From Metabacillus idriensis (GTDB taxonomy: Bacteria; Bacillota; Bacilli; Bacillales; Bacillaceae), in contig NZ_WKKF01000004.1 of NCBI RefSeq assembly GCF_009674765.1, positions 124,001-188,000 on the forward strand: a stretch of 64,000 nucleotides of DNA. The letters are read 5' to 3'. Under the pieces are notes generated by a model. It made no database searches. It worked only from the letters and a program-made list of their open reading frames with translations, and was not told the origin of the DNA. A program made the position numbers and the translations under genes. This document shows positions 26,780 to 35,350 of the stretch, piece after piece; positions within the stretch are counted from its first letter, which is position 1; each line of letters starts with the position of its first letter.

Positions 26780-27516
26780 ACCAGGTACTTATTGCATGTG
26801 CAATGTCCGGAATCTCAAAAGCGTTAGCTTATCATTTAGCCTCCAACAAGGTAAACCTCATTCTTGCGGGAAGAAACATGGAAGAACTGGAGAGGCTTGC
26901 AGCCGATCTGGAAATCCGGTATGGAATCCATCCAAAGACCGTCTATTTTGACGCTTTAAAAGAAGAAAACTATTCGGCTTTTTTTAATAAATGCATAGAA
27001 CTTGGAGGTCATTTGGACGGAATGATTCTATCCTATGGGCTCATGTCTGACCAAAAAGAAATGGAACAAAACGGTTCCTTGATTCGTGAAATGATGCACG
27101 TTAATTTTACGTCTTCCGTTTTACTTCTTGAAGAAGCAGCCAGGTATTTTGAGAAGAAACAAGACGGTTTTATTTGTGCCATATCGTCCGTTGCCGGAGA
27201 CCGCGGCAGACGGAGCAATTACATTTATGGTGCTTCGAAAGGGGGCATGACGGTTTATTTGCAGGGGTTAAGAAATCGGCTTGCTCATTCAAAGGTAAAT
27301 GTACTAACCGTAAAACCCGGTTTTGTTGACACAAAAATGACCTATGGTTTACTCAAGCCAACCATTCTAGTAGCCAGTCCCCAAAAAATAGCCGCCTCGA
27401 TCTACAAGTCTATTTTAAAGAAAAAAGAGATTCTCTACACCCCGTGGTATTGGCTTTATATTATGAAGGTCATTCGATTGATTCCTGAAAAACTATTTAA
27501 ACTAATGAAATGGTAA
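26776..27516 (+). CDS. dprE2: DprE2-like polyprenylphosphoryl-2-keto-ribose reductase
   Basis: 246-residue SDR protein. The coenzyme loop is unusual (ACAMSGISKALA in place of TGxxxGIG), followed by LAGRN. The active site SSVAGDRGRRSNYIYGASKGG matches the DprE2 pattern SSVAGxRxRRxN with catalytic Ser, Tyr and Lys, and VKPGFVDTKMT follows. In the known pathway DprE2 reduces the keto intermediate from DprE1 to polyprenylphosphoryl-arabinose. ATG 26776 follows GGGGG, and the ATGA overlap with dprE1 predicts coupled expression of the two subunits. The C-terminus is hydrophobic and basic, as in the mycobacterial protein. Confidence 0.83.
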   Translation: MNQVLIACAMSGISKALAYHLASNKVNLILAGRNMEELERLAADLEIRYGIHPKTVYFDALKEENYSAFFNKCIELGGHLDGMILSYGLMSDQKEMEQNGSLIREMMHVNFTSSVLLLEEAARYFEKKQDGFICAISSVAGDRGRRSNYIYGASKGGMTVYLQGLRNRLAHSKVNVLTVKPGFVDTKMTYGLLKPTILVASPQKIAASIYKSILKKKEILYTPWYWLYIMKVIRLIPEKLFKLMKW

Positions 27517-27597
27517 GGATGCTGCAGCCATGGTGAAACAAAAAAAAGAACTGGATAGGAAAAAAAACTTTCATCCAAAATTGTCACAGGCTTCGTA

Positions 27598-28491
27598 ATG
27601 GGGGTCATAACCCTTTCTGTCTTTCTTCTTTGGGGAGATGTTCAGAAAATAACCGGAACGGTGCTGTCAATCGAATGGTCCGTTATCATTTTTGCGATTG
27701 TATGCACTTTAATTAGTTATGTTTTTCGGTTCATCAAATGGCATTACCTGCTTAACCAGCAAAAAATCGAATTAAATGTAAAAGACAGTTTCAATATTTG
27801 GTTTATTGGCCATTGCATGTCTATGACACCTGGAAAAGTAGGGGAATTCATAAAGTCGTATTCGTTGAAAAGATGTTTTCAGGTAGAGGTACATGTGTCT
27901 GCTCCCGTTATTTTTACGGATTTATTGTCTGATTTTCTTGCAATGGTTTTATTGGCTTCGCTGGGAGTAGTTATTTTTCAATTTGGTTTTCTCTTTTTTT
28001 TAACAGTTCTGATTGGCACCATCATGCTGCTCGTAATTTTACAGTCGAGAAAAACGGTTCGCTGGATCATCGAAAAAATAACGATGTTTTCTATCGTCCG
28101 AAAGCACAAGGAACAATTGGGACTGTTTTATGACAGTATTTACAGGTTAATCGGCCTGAAAAATTCATTGATTTCATTTGGACTAAGTTTAGTTGCATGG
28201 TTTATGGAATGCGTATCCATGCTTATTATCCTCAATGGACTGGGCATAGACCTCCATCTTCTCCATTCGATTTTCATTTTCTCGTTTTCAACGTTAGCGG
28301 GAGCATTATCGATGATTCCCGGCGGGTTGGGGATTGCAGAAGGCAGTTTAACAGGGATGCTGCTTTATTTCGGACTTGATAAGTCAATCGCTGTTTCCGT
28401 GACATTAGTGGTTCGATTAGTCACCTTGTGGCTGGGATTTTTTGTCGGATTACTCGTTTATTTAAGAACAAGAAAAAGGTATCAGCTTTAA
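27598..28491 (+). CDS. YbhN/LPG-synthase-TM-like membrane protein, probable N-terminal frameshift
   Basis: The main frame encodes 297 residues with about eight membrane segments and the pattern of the lysylphosphatidylglycerol-synthase TM family (FRFIKWHYLL, MSMTPGKVGEFIKS, GALSMIPGGLGIAEGS). These proteins are proposed lipid flippases. ATG 27598 has no good ribosome binding site. ATG 27530, well placed after AAGGA, opens a 22-codon frame that ends in TAATG over the start. A -1 slip on the A8 run at 27560-27567 would fuse the two frames into one protein of about 320 residues. It lies in the DprE operon and may flip the polyprenyl-phosphate sugar. Confidence 0.78.
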   Translation: MGVITLSVFLLWGDVQKITGTVLSIEWSVIIFAIVCTLISYVFRFIKWHYLLNQQKIELNVKDSFNIWFIGHCMSMTPGKVGEFIKSYSLKRCFQVEVHVSAPVIFTDLLSDFLAMVLLASLGVVIFQFGFLFFLTVLIGTIMLLVILQSRKTVRWIIEKITMFSIVRKHKEQLGLFYDSIYRLIGLKNSLISFGLSLVAWFMECVSMLIILNGLGIDLHLLHSIFIFSFSTLAGALSMIPGGLGIAEGSLTGMLLYFGLDKSIAVSVTLVVRLVTLWLGFFVGLLVYLRTRKRYQL

Positions 28492-28507
28492 GTGGAGGAG
28501 GATAAGA

Positions 28508-28930
28508 ATGTTGTATTTCCTGGCACCTTTCATTGGATGGCTCGTTTCCGGTTCAATGAAATTTCTTATTCATTATTATCAATACGGCTATAAGCTTGCA
28601 TTAAGGAAAATTGGAAATGGCGGATTTCCAAGCACCCATACAACGGTTGTGATGACTCCAACAACATTGATTGGGCTAAACGAAGGGTTTTTCAGTCCTC
28701 TTTTTGGATTAGGAATAACGATCTTATGGCTTGTATTCATTGATGCAACAGGTTTAAGAAGATATGTCGGGGAACATGCAAAAAGATTGAACACCTTGAA
28801 TCGAAGATTTGCAGCTGAAGATCTAAACAAATTACTTAGAGAAGAGGTTGGCCATTCCAAATTAGAGGTTGTTGGGGGAATCATCCTCGGTTTTCTGCTT
28901 GGTTTGCTACTGGATACTCTTTGGAATTAG
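28508..28930 (+). CDS. Divergent PAP2 (DUF212) membrane protein
   Basis: 140 residues with three or four membrane segments. GGFPSTHTTVVMTP and GVEH-like YVGEHAKRLN (here RRYVGEHAKRLN) are the reduced phosphatase motifs of the DUF212 group, to which B. subtilis YuiD belongs. In mycobacteria a PAP2-type protein encoded next to the UbiA enzyme is proposed to remove the 5-phosphate from polyprenylphosphoryl-5-phosphoribose. Position in this operon suggests the same step. It starts 16 bases after the previous gene with GGAGGAGG. A 222-bp stretch without a recognisable gene follows. Confidence 0.8.
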   Translation: MLYFLAPFIGWLVSGSMKFLIHYYQYGYKLALRKIGNGGFPSTHTTVVMTPTTLIGLNEGFFSPLFGLGITILWLVFIDATGLRRYVGEHAKRLNTLNRRFAAEDLNKLLREEVGHSKLEVVGGIILGFLLGLLLDTLWN

Positions 28931-29152
28931 CTTCTCGAGATTGTCCTGCTTGTTTAAGCGCAAGGTCATCAGATAAGGTCTGCAATTGGTCCAGCTTTCA
29001 CGGCTTCTGAGTTTCCTAAGTGCGCTTATGACTGTAAGCAAGACCGCTGCTTTCCTTACAGAAAGTCTTCGCTGCCCTGCGTCGGAAATCCCAAATGATG
29101 TAACTTTCGTATTATAAAAAGCAACTGTAAAAGAAAGGAGAATTATCAGGTT

Positions 29153-30757
29153 TTGAACAAGATAAAGAAATTTATTCAATCAAGAAATGAATTTGTTATT
29201 CCCATTCTCTTTGCTATCCTTTTAGTTCCACTATCATATTTTCATAATACATTTGAAGAGTGGGATGGCGTCATGCAATTATTTGCGGGCCGCGCTATTT
29301 TTGACGGAGAAGGGTATGCAGGATGGCCCTCCCACTATTGGCCACCATTGTATTCATTGCTTGCAGGTTTCCTTGATTTATTTATGCCTGGATTTTTAGC
29401 ATCTAAGCTCATCTCGCATGCTGCGGGGGTTCTGCTTCTTTATGTGGTCTATAAGTTAGCCATGGAACTAACGAAGGATGAGTCGACCGCATTATTATCA
29501 CAACTGTTTTTAGTGGTAAATCCGCTCTATTTGCTCTCCTCCCTTCAGGCTGAAAATCATATGCTGGATTCTCTTTTTTTTGTATCAAGCATTTTATTAT
29601 TATTTCGATCATTGAAATTCCCTGGATCCAAAGAATTTATTGTTTTAGGCGTGATGGCTGGATTAGCAGGATTAACAAGATATACGAGTTATATCCTTGT
29701 TCCATTAATCATATTAACCGTCTTACTTGCATTTAATTGGAAAAAGGCATGGAAACCGTTAATATTATTTGTTGTTTCATTTTCGGTTGTTTCATCTCCA
29801 TGGTGGCTCCATAACTCACTTTTGAATGGGTCTCCTTTTGCTACATGGCAATATATTAACATCGGGTATGGGCTGTTTGATCGAAATCCATTGTGGTGGT
29901 GGAAATGGCATGCAGATTATAACGGGATTTCAGATATCATTTTGTCGAATCCCTGGGCATTTATCCAGCATGTATTTTCAAATATGCTGATAAGTCTCCT
30001 TTTAATGGTAGGAACTTGCGCGGCTTTAAGTCCTTTTGTTCTGCCTGCCTGGATAAGCAGCCCATTTAGGATTAAGAAGATATACTCAGTAAGTCTGTTA
30101 ACTGGTGTGGTTTTATTTATTTTTCTAGTCTCTCAAGCGTTTGTGTTTCCACAGGTTTTTCTTAGCTGGACTGTTGTGTTCACTATTTTATCTATTCATT
30201 TTATCATCACATACTTAGTCCGTTATGAAAGAAGGCACTCGTTTTTAAAGGTGATGTTAAAAAGTGTTATAAGTATATTATTTTGCTGCGGGCTTTTGAC
30301 TACGGGTTATTTAACGCATCAATACATTAAAGGAGACGATTACGATGGCGGACAGCTGGCAGATTACAAAGCTATCACTGAGACACTTAAAGCCTATGAT
30401 CCGGATATCGGGCATAAAACAGTGATGGCAGTAAATCCTGCATGGGCCTACTACTTAGGATCACAATTTATAATGATGCCTTTGTATTATGAAGGAGAGG
30501 TAGCTGGAATTTATACCTACGAAGCTCTTGATGAAAAAGTCATACAGCATGCACAAAACACCTATGGCAGCCCGTTCATTCCGCCTGTAAAAAGCGACTA
30601 TCTTATTTTTGATCGATTTACGGTAAATTACCTTCCTCAGTTTTCCTTTTTATTTAATCCGCACTCTAGTCAAGTCCCGTCTACTTTTCATTTAGTTTAT
30701 CAATCGAAAGAGGTTGTAGTTTATGAATTAAAAGAGGTGATCCCGTCTGAAAAATGA
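29153..30757 (+). CDS. GT-C (GT39/ArnT-like) polyprenyl-phosphate-sugar transferase
   Basis: 534 residues, about 10 to 12 membrane segments. The first outside loop contains FEEWDG, with an acidic motif where GT-C enzymes hold their catalytic Asp/Glu, then SHYWPPLYSLLAG. GT-C enzymes take sugars from polyprenyl-phosphate donors outside the membrane. It is the natural user of the polyprenyl-phosphate pentose predicted from the preceding genes. TTG 29153 is the start; AAAGGAG lies about 12 nt upstream, a long spacing. The acceptor is unknown, either polymer or wall glycan. Confidence 0.72.
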   Translation: MNKIKKFIQSRNEFVIPILFAILLVPLSYFHNTFEEWDGVMQLFAGRAIFDGEGYAGWPSHYWPPLYSLLAGFLDLFMPGFLASKLISHAAGVLLLYVVYKLAMELTKDESTALLSQLFLVVNPLYLLSSLQAENHMLDSLFFVSSILLLFRSLKFPGSKEFIVLGVMAGLAGLTRYTSYILVPLIILTVLLAFNWKKAWKPLILFVVSFSVVSSPWWLHNSLLNGSPFATWQYINIGYGLFDRNPLWWWKWHADYNGISDIILSNPWAFIQHVFSNMLISLLLMVGTCAALSPFVLPAWISSPFRIKKIYSVSLLTGVVLFIFLVSQAFVFPQVFLSWTVVFTILSIHFIITYLVRYERRHSFLKVMLKSVISILFCCGLLTTGYLTHQYIKGDDYDGGQLADYKAITETLKAYDPDIGHKTVMAVNPAWAYYLGSQFIMMPLYYEGEVAGIYTYEALDEKVIQHAQNTYGSPFIPPVKSDYLIFDRFTVNYLPQFSFLFNPHSSQVPSTFHLVYQSKEVVVYELKEVIPSEK

Positions 30758-30842
30758 GTTAAATCCAAGACTTATCACTTAGTAAGTGTAAATACATTTT
30801 AAGATTGCATAACTCGATAAAGAAAAAAGAAAGGACAATAAA

Positions 30843-31430
30843 ATGGAAGATAAGCCAATCGTTTTTAAGGATTACGCTTCAATGTTGTGGAAATATTCCT
30901 GGATGATTGTATTAATCACTTTGCTTTTCACCACTGCAAGTGCTGTTATGAGTTTTTACGTCATTAAACCGATTTATCAAGCGCAGGCTGAAATTTTAGT
31001 GAACGAGGTAAATGATGAAGACGAAGAGCATTTCATCAATCTTGACAATCAATTTGATTTAATGGGTACGTATATAGAGATTTTAAAAAGCCCCCGTACT
31101 GTTGAAGGTGTGGAAAAGGAACTTGCCAAGGCGGGTGATATGGAGAACCTTGAACAAAAAGTGCAAATAGAGGGTGCTGAAGATGCACTGGTCATAAAAA
31201 TTAAAGTTCAAAACGAATCACCTCAGAAAGCAGCTGAAATTGCCAATATCTATGCCGAGTATTTCCAAAAGGATATTCAAAAGTTAATGAAAATCGATAA
31301 CGTCCAGCTCCTTTCCAAAGCCAAAAGCAATTATACACCGGTAAATCCAAATCCCTTTTTTATTATTAGCATTGGCTTTGTACTGGGAATTATGATCCTC
31401 ATTGATTGTTTTTTTGCTTGGAAAACCTGA
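30843..31430 (+). CDS. Wzz-type chain length determinant (YveK/CapA-like)
   Basis: 195 residues with a membrane segment at 19-40, an extracellular domain (residues about 45-165) and a second membrane segment at 170-190, the layout of Firmicute Wzz/CapA modulator proteins. The Pro-rich motif before TM2 (YTPVNPNPFF) matches the family. Such proteins usually work with a separate tyrosine kinase (EpsB/CapB), which is not found in this window. ATG follows AGAAAGGAC. Confidence 0.82.
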   Translation: MEDKPIVFKDYASMLWKYSWMIVLITLLFTTASAVMSFYVIKPIYQAQAEILVNEVNDEDEEHFINLDNQFDLMGTYIEILKSPRTVEGVEKELAKAGDMENLEQKVQIEGAEDALVIKIKVQNESPQKAAEIANIYAEYFQKDIQKLMKIDNVQLLSKAKSNYTPVNPNPFFIISIGFVLGIMILIDCFFAWKT

Positions 31431-31521
31431 TAGGAAAACGAAAAACAGTGATAGGGGATAAAATGCATTCATATATTGTGATGGAATAACAATTAGCTTC
31501 TTAATCCAAAAAAAATGAGTG

Positions 31522-32700
31522 ATGGATTTGAATGAACGGAAAATATGTGTGGTTACTGGCACTAGAGCTGAATATGGATTGTTATATTGGCTTATGAAAG
31601 AAATTGATGCGGATCATGATTTATTGCTGCAGACTGTAGTGACAGGAATGCATTTATCACCTGAATTCGGCTTGACTTATAAAGTGATTGAGCAAGATGG
31701 ATTTAAGATTGATGAAAAGGTGGAAATGCTTTTATCAAGTGATACACCAGTGGGTATTGCTAAATCAATGGGTATTGCAACAATGGGATTTGCCGAGTCT
31801 TTTGAGAGGCTAAAGCCAGATATAGTTGTTGTCCTGGGTGACCGTTATGAAATTCTGGCTGCAGCTCAGGCAGCTATGGTGGCAAGAATCCCAATTGCGC
31901 ATTTACACGGAGGAGAAACTACAGAGGGATTAATCGATGAGGCAATAAGACATTCAGTGACAAAGATGGCCCATTTCCATTTTGTTGGGGCTGACCCATA
32001 CCGCAAAAGGGTTATTCAATTAGGGGAACATCCAGAACGGGTGTGGAATACAGGGGCTGCTTCCATCGATAATATCCGTCGTTTAAAACTATTAGAAAAA
32101 GAAGAATTTGAAAAATCTATTCAATTTAAATTAGGGAGAAAAAACTTTCTCATAACCTACCATCCGATTACATTAAGTAAAATTGGTCCTCTAAATGCCA
32201 TAAAAGAACTTTTTAAAGCGATGGACACATTTAGGGATGTGCATATGATTTTTACCAAATCTAATTCTGATACAGAAGGCCGTGTTATTAACCAAATGAT
32301 TGATGAATACGTCCTTTTGAATCCTGAAAGGTCAATTGCATTTACTTCTATGGGGCAATTACGGTATTTGAGCGCTATTAAACACTCGGATGTGGTGATT
32401 GGGAATTCATCGAGCGGATTGGTCGAAGCTCCTTTTCTGCAAAAACCAACTGTCAATTTAGGAGATCGCCAGAAAGGAAGACTAAGAGCCAGTTCTATCG
32501 TCGATTGCATAGAGAGCTCTAATGAAATAGTTCTAGCTATTAACAAAGCATTATCTGCTGAATTTCAGCAAAAATTGAAAAATGTTACTTCTCCGTATGG
32601 CACTGGAAATGTAGCTGAAAAAATTAAAAAGATTCTGAAGGAAGTTTCGCTTGACGATTTACTAATGAAAAAATTTTATGATATGGAGCATGGCGAATGA
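31522..32700 (+). CDS. neuC: Hydrolysing UDP-GlcNAc-type 2-epimerase, NeuC/LegG-like
   Basis: 392 residues. The N-terminal VVTGTRAEYGLL, VLGDRYE, HLHGGETTEGLIDE and GNSSSGLVEAP motifs define the NeuC/LegG/WecB GT-B fold. The enzyme releases UDP while inverting C2, giving a free mannosamine-type sugar (6-deoxy-2,4-diamino sugar for LegG). It is first in an operon whose next five genes overlap or abut. ATG 31522 is used, though its ribosome binding site is weak. LegG versus NeuC activity is not settled by sequence; the dehydratase and aminotransferase genes of the island favour LegG. Confidence 0.88.
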   Translation: MDLNERKICVVTGTRAEYGLLYWLMKEIDADHDLLLQTVVTGMHLSPEFGLTYKVIEQDGFKIDEKVEMLLSSDTPVGIAKSMGIATMGFAESFERLKPDIVVVLGDRYEILAAAQAAMVARIPIAHLHGGETTEGLIDEAIRHSVTKMAHFHFVGADPYRKRVIQLGEHPERVWNTGAASIDNIRRLKLLEKEEFEKSIQFKLGRKNFLITYHPITLSKIGPLNAIKELFKAMDTFRDVHMIFTKSNSDTEGRVINQMIDEYVLLNPERSIAFTSMGQLRYLSAIKHSDVVIGNSSSGLVEAPFLQKPTVNLGDRQKGRLRASSIVDCIESSNEIVLAINKALSAEFQQKLKNVTSPYGTGNVAEKIKKILKEVSLDDLLMKKFYDMEHGE

Positions 32701-33602
32701 AAGTGATCGTTATTGGCTGTGTGCAGTTCAGCTGCCAAGTGCTCAAGCAGCTAGTATCAATTCAAAGTTCAGCAATCGAAATTATCGGGGTCATTACACG
32801 AAGACAATCAAAAATCAATTCTGATTTTTGTTCGTTAGAACCCCTTGCAAACGCAAACAGCATTCCTTGTTTTATCGCGGAAGGCAATAATCAACTATCA
32901 ATGGCCAGCTGGCTGCAAGACATGAAGCCGGATGTCATTTACTGCTTTGGATGGTCTTATTTATTGAAACAAGAGATTTTATCTATTCCTAAATTAGGGG
33001 TCATTGGCTATCACCCTGCCGCTTTGCCTCAAAACAGAGGAAGGCATCCAATCATTTGGGCTCTCTCCCTTGGTCTGGAACAAACAGCTTCCACTTTCTT
33101 TGTCATGGATGAAGGAGCAGATTCAGGTGAGATCATCAGTCAACGATTTGTAGCGATTGAGAAAACAGATGATGCAGGCACATTGTACCAAAAATTAACT
33201 GAGACGGCACTCGTACAAATTGCTGAATTTACTAAGAATTTCGCTGCAGGAACGATTGTGAAATGTCCTCAAAATGATTCCTATGCTAACTATTGGAGAA
33301 AAAGGTCATTTAAAGACGGGAAAATCGACTGGAGAATGAGTGCAGAAGGGATCTATAACCTGGTAAGGGCGTTAACCCGGCCTTATCCTGGTGCCCATTG
33401 TATGTTTAACGATAGAGAAGTTAAAATATGGAAAGTAAAAATTGTGGAAGATTCAGCCTTTATATCCAGCATAAAAAACTTGGAACCCGGAAAAGTATTG
33501 AAATTCGGCAATTCAGCTAACGTTGTTAAATGCGGGGATGGTGCCGTACAGCTTATTGAGCATGAATTTAATGATCTTCTTAAGGAAGGGAGTTATTTAT
33601 GA
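32697..33602 (+). CDS. Formyltransferase of the nonulosonic acid operon
   Basis: 301 residues. N-terminal formyltransferase fold with GYHPAALPQNRGRHP (the catalytic His and the LPxxRG loop) and MDEGADSGEII with the catalytic Asp. A C-terminal domain of about 100 residues resembles that of methionyl-tRNA formyltransferase (WRMSAEGIYNLVRALTRPYPGA). It overlaps neuC by ATGA and the PIG-L gene by ATGA, so it is part of the sugar operon and is unlikely to be the housekeeping fmt. It is expected to N-formylate an amino sugar intermediate, probably after the deacetylase below exposes an amine. Confidence 0.82.
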   Translation: MKVIVIGCVQFSCQVLKQLVSIQSSAIEIIGVITRRQSKINSDFCSLEPLANANSIPCFIAEGNNQLSMASWLQDMKPDVIYCFGWSYLLKQEILSIPKLGVIGYHPAALPQNRGRHPIIWALSLGLEQTASTFFVMDEGADSGEIISQRFVAIEKTDDAGTLYQKLTETALVQIAEFTKNFAAGTIVKCPQNDSYANYWRKRSFKDGKIDWRMSAEGIYNLVRALTRPYPGAHCMFNDREVKIWKVKIVEDSAFISSIKNLEPGKVLKFGNSANVVKCGDGAVQLIEHEFNDLLKEGSYL

Positions 33603-34267
33603 GTACAATTTTGGTCATAGCACCTCACCCGGATGATGAGACGTTAGGCTGTGGAGGAGCGCTGCTCAGGCATAAAAAAAATGGGGATTCCATTCACTGG
33701 TTAATTGTTACGGCAATAACCGCTGAGCGCGGATTTACCAAGGAGCGTATTGAAAAAAGAGAGATGGAAATCACTCAAGCAGCTGCTCTTTACGAGTTTG
33801 ACTCTGTTACTAAACTCGGTTTTCCAACAGCACGGTTAGATACCGTGCCGCTAGAAGAGCTGGTTCAAAAAATTGGAGAAACGATTCAGAGAATCCGTCC
33901 TGATATCGTTTATCTTCCACATCCCGGAGATATTCACAGCGATCATAAATTTGTGTTTGACAGCGGCATGTCCTGTACAAAATGGTTTCGCTATCCATTC
34001 GTAAAACGCATACTCGTCTATGAAACCCTTTCAGAAACAGAACTTGGAATTAATCCAGCCTATGTAAAGTTCAGCCCGAATGTATATGTTGATATAACCA
34101 GTTTCCTTGATCAAAAAATTGAAATCATGAAGGTTTTCCAAAGTGAAATGGGAGAATTTCCTTTTCCAAGGAGCGAACAGGCAATAAGAGCCCTGTCCTC
34201 TTATAGGGGCGCTTCCTCGGGATTTCAATTTGCAGAAGGATATATATTGATAAAGGAAGTGATCTGA
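33599..34267 (+). CDS. PIG-L/LmbE-family N-deacetylase
   Basis: 222 residues. The signature APHPDDETLGCGG holds zinc-binding His and Asp residues, and HPGDIHSDHKFV contains the third ligand region. The family removes N-acetyl groups from GlcNAc-type substrates. It overlaps the formyltransferase upstream and abuts neuB downstream. The order deacetylase plus formyltransferase in a nonulosonic acid operon suggests exchange of an N-acetyl for an N-formyl group. Which nitrogen is changed is not visible. Confidence 0.85.
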   Translation: MSTILVIAPHPDDETLGCGGALLRHKKNGDSIHWLIVTAITAERGFTKERIEKREMEITQAAALYEFDSVTKLGFPTARLDTVPLEELVQKIGETIQRIRPDIVYLPHPGDIHSDHKFVFDSGMSCTKWFRYPFVKRILVYETLSETELGINPAYVKFSPNVYVDITSFLDQKIEIMKVFQSEMGEFPFPRSEQAIRALSSYRGASSGFQFAEGYILIKEVI

Positions 34268-35350
34268 ATGTGTAAAACATTTATCATCGCAGAAGCGGGG
34301 GTTAATCATAATGGAAGCATTCAGCTCGGGAAAGAATTAATTGAGGGTGCGGCAAAAGCAGGGGCAGATGCCATAAAATTTCAAACGTTTGTAACAGACT
34401 ATATTTTAACGGATAAAGCAGCAAAGGCTGATTATCAAATAAAATCTACAGATCCAGCAGAATCCCAGATTGAGATGGTGAAAAAGCTGGAGTTAAGCCC
34501 CAAAATGCATGAAGAACTAATCGGGCATTGTAAAAAGAACAACATTCAATTTCTGTCAACGCCCTTTGATGAACCAAGTGTTGATCTCCTGGTTAATACA
34601 TTTAACATCCCCATTCTGAAGATTGCATCAGGTGAAATTACAAATGCACCGCTATTACTCAAGATGGCAAGGATGGGCAAGCCGATTATTTTATCCACCG
34701 GGGTGAGTACGATAGCGGATGTCGAGAAAGCTTTAGGTGTTCTGGCCTTCGGCTACCAAGTACCGCAACGGCATACACCATCAATAGAAGCTTTTGAACA
34801 AGCTTTTTGCAGTGAAGAAGGACAGAAGCTTTTGCAGACTAATGTGACACTGCTGCACTGCACTTCTGAATATCCTGCCCCCTTTAGCGAGGTGAATTTA
34901 AATGTGATGGATACATTAAGGCAAACATTTTCCCTTCCCGTTGGATATTCAGATCATACGAAAGGAATTGCCGTTCCAATAGCCGCTGTAGCAAAGGGAG
35001 CCGTTGTCATTGAAAAGCATATTACATTGGATTGTAATCTCCCTGGTCCTGACCATAAGGCATCCCTTGAACTAGAAGAATTCACTGAAATGGTTTCCGC
35101 TATTCGTCAGGTTGAAGCTTCTCTAGGTCAATCCCTTAAAATCCCTTCTTTTTCTGAAGTGAAAAACAAATCCGTCATACGAAAGAGTATTGTAACTTCT
35201 AGGAAGGTAAATAAAGGTGAAACGTTTACAGCTGATAATTTAACGATTAAAAGACCGGGAGATGGGCTATCGCCATTTTATTATTGGGATTATATCGGAA
35301 GAACGGCGAACAAAACGCATCAAAAAAATGAGCAGGTTTCTTTTGAATAA
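34268..35350 (+). CDS. neuB: Nonulosonic acid synthase, NeuB/LegI-like
   Basis: 360 residues. The barrel domain carries IIAEAGVNHNGSIQLG, KFQTF, STPFDEPSVD, KIASGEIT, HCTSEYPAP, GYSDHTKG and EKHITLD (metal and PEP-binding positions of NeuB). The C-terminal SAF (antifreeze-like) domain has RKSIVTSRKVNKGE and RPGDGLSP, which caps the active site of the partner subunit. It condenses PEP with the 6-carbon sugar from NeuC/LegG to give the 9-carbon acid. ATG comes directly after the PIG-L stop codon. Confidence 0.93.
   Translation: MCKTFIIAEAGVNHNGSIQLGKELIEGAAKAGADAIKFQTFVTDYILTDKAAKADYQIKSTDPAESQIEMVKKLELSPKMHEELIGHCKKNNIQFLSTPFDEPSVDLLVNTFNIPILKIASGEITNAPLLLKMARMGKPIILSTGVSTIADVEKALGVLAFGYQVPQRHTPSIEAFEQAFCSEEGQKLLQTNVTLLHCTSEYPAPFSEVNLNVMDTLRQTFSLPVGYSDHTKGIAVPIAAVAKGAVVIEKHITLDCNLPGPDHKASLELEEFTEMVSAIRQVEASLGQSLKIPSFSEVKNKSVIRKSIVTSRKVNKGETFTADNLTIKRPGDGLSPFYYWDYIGRTANKTHQKNEQVSFE

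Noticed and set aside
28907-29179. 90-codon minus-strand frame between the PAP2-like and GT-C genes
   Set aside because: It is antisense to an operon, with no start signal and no recognised family.
32697-33602. Housekeeping methionyl-tRNA formyltransferase
   Set aside because: It overlaps neuC and PIG-L genes and is not next to def or priA-type genes.
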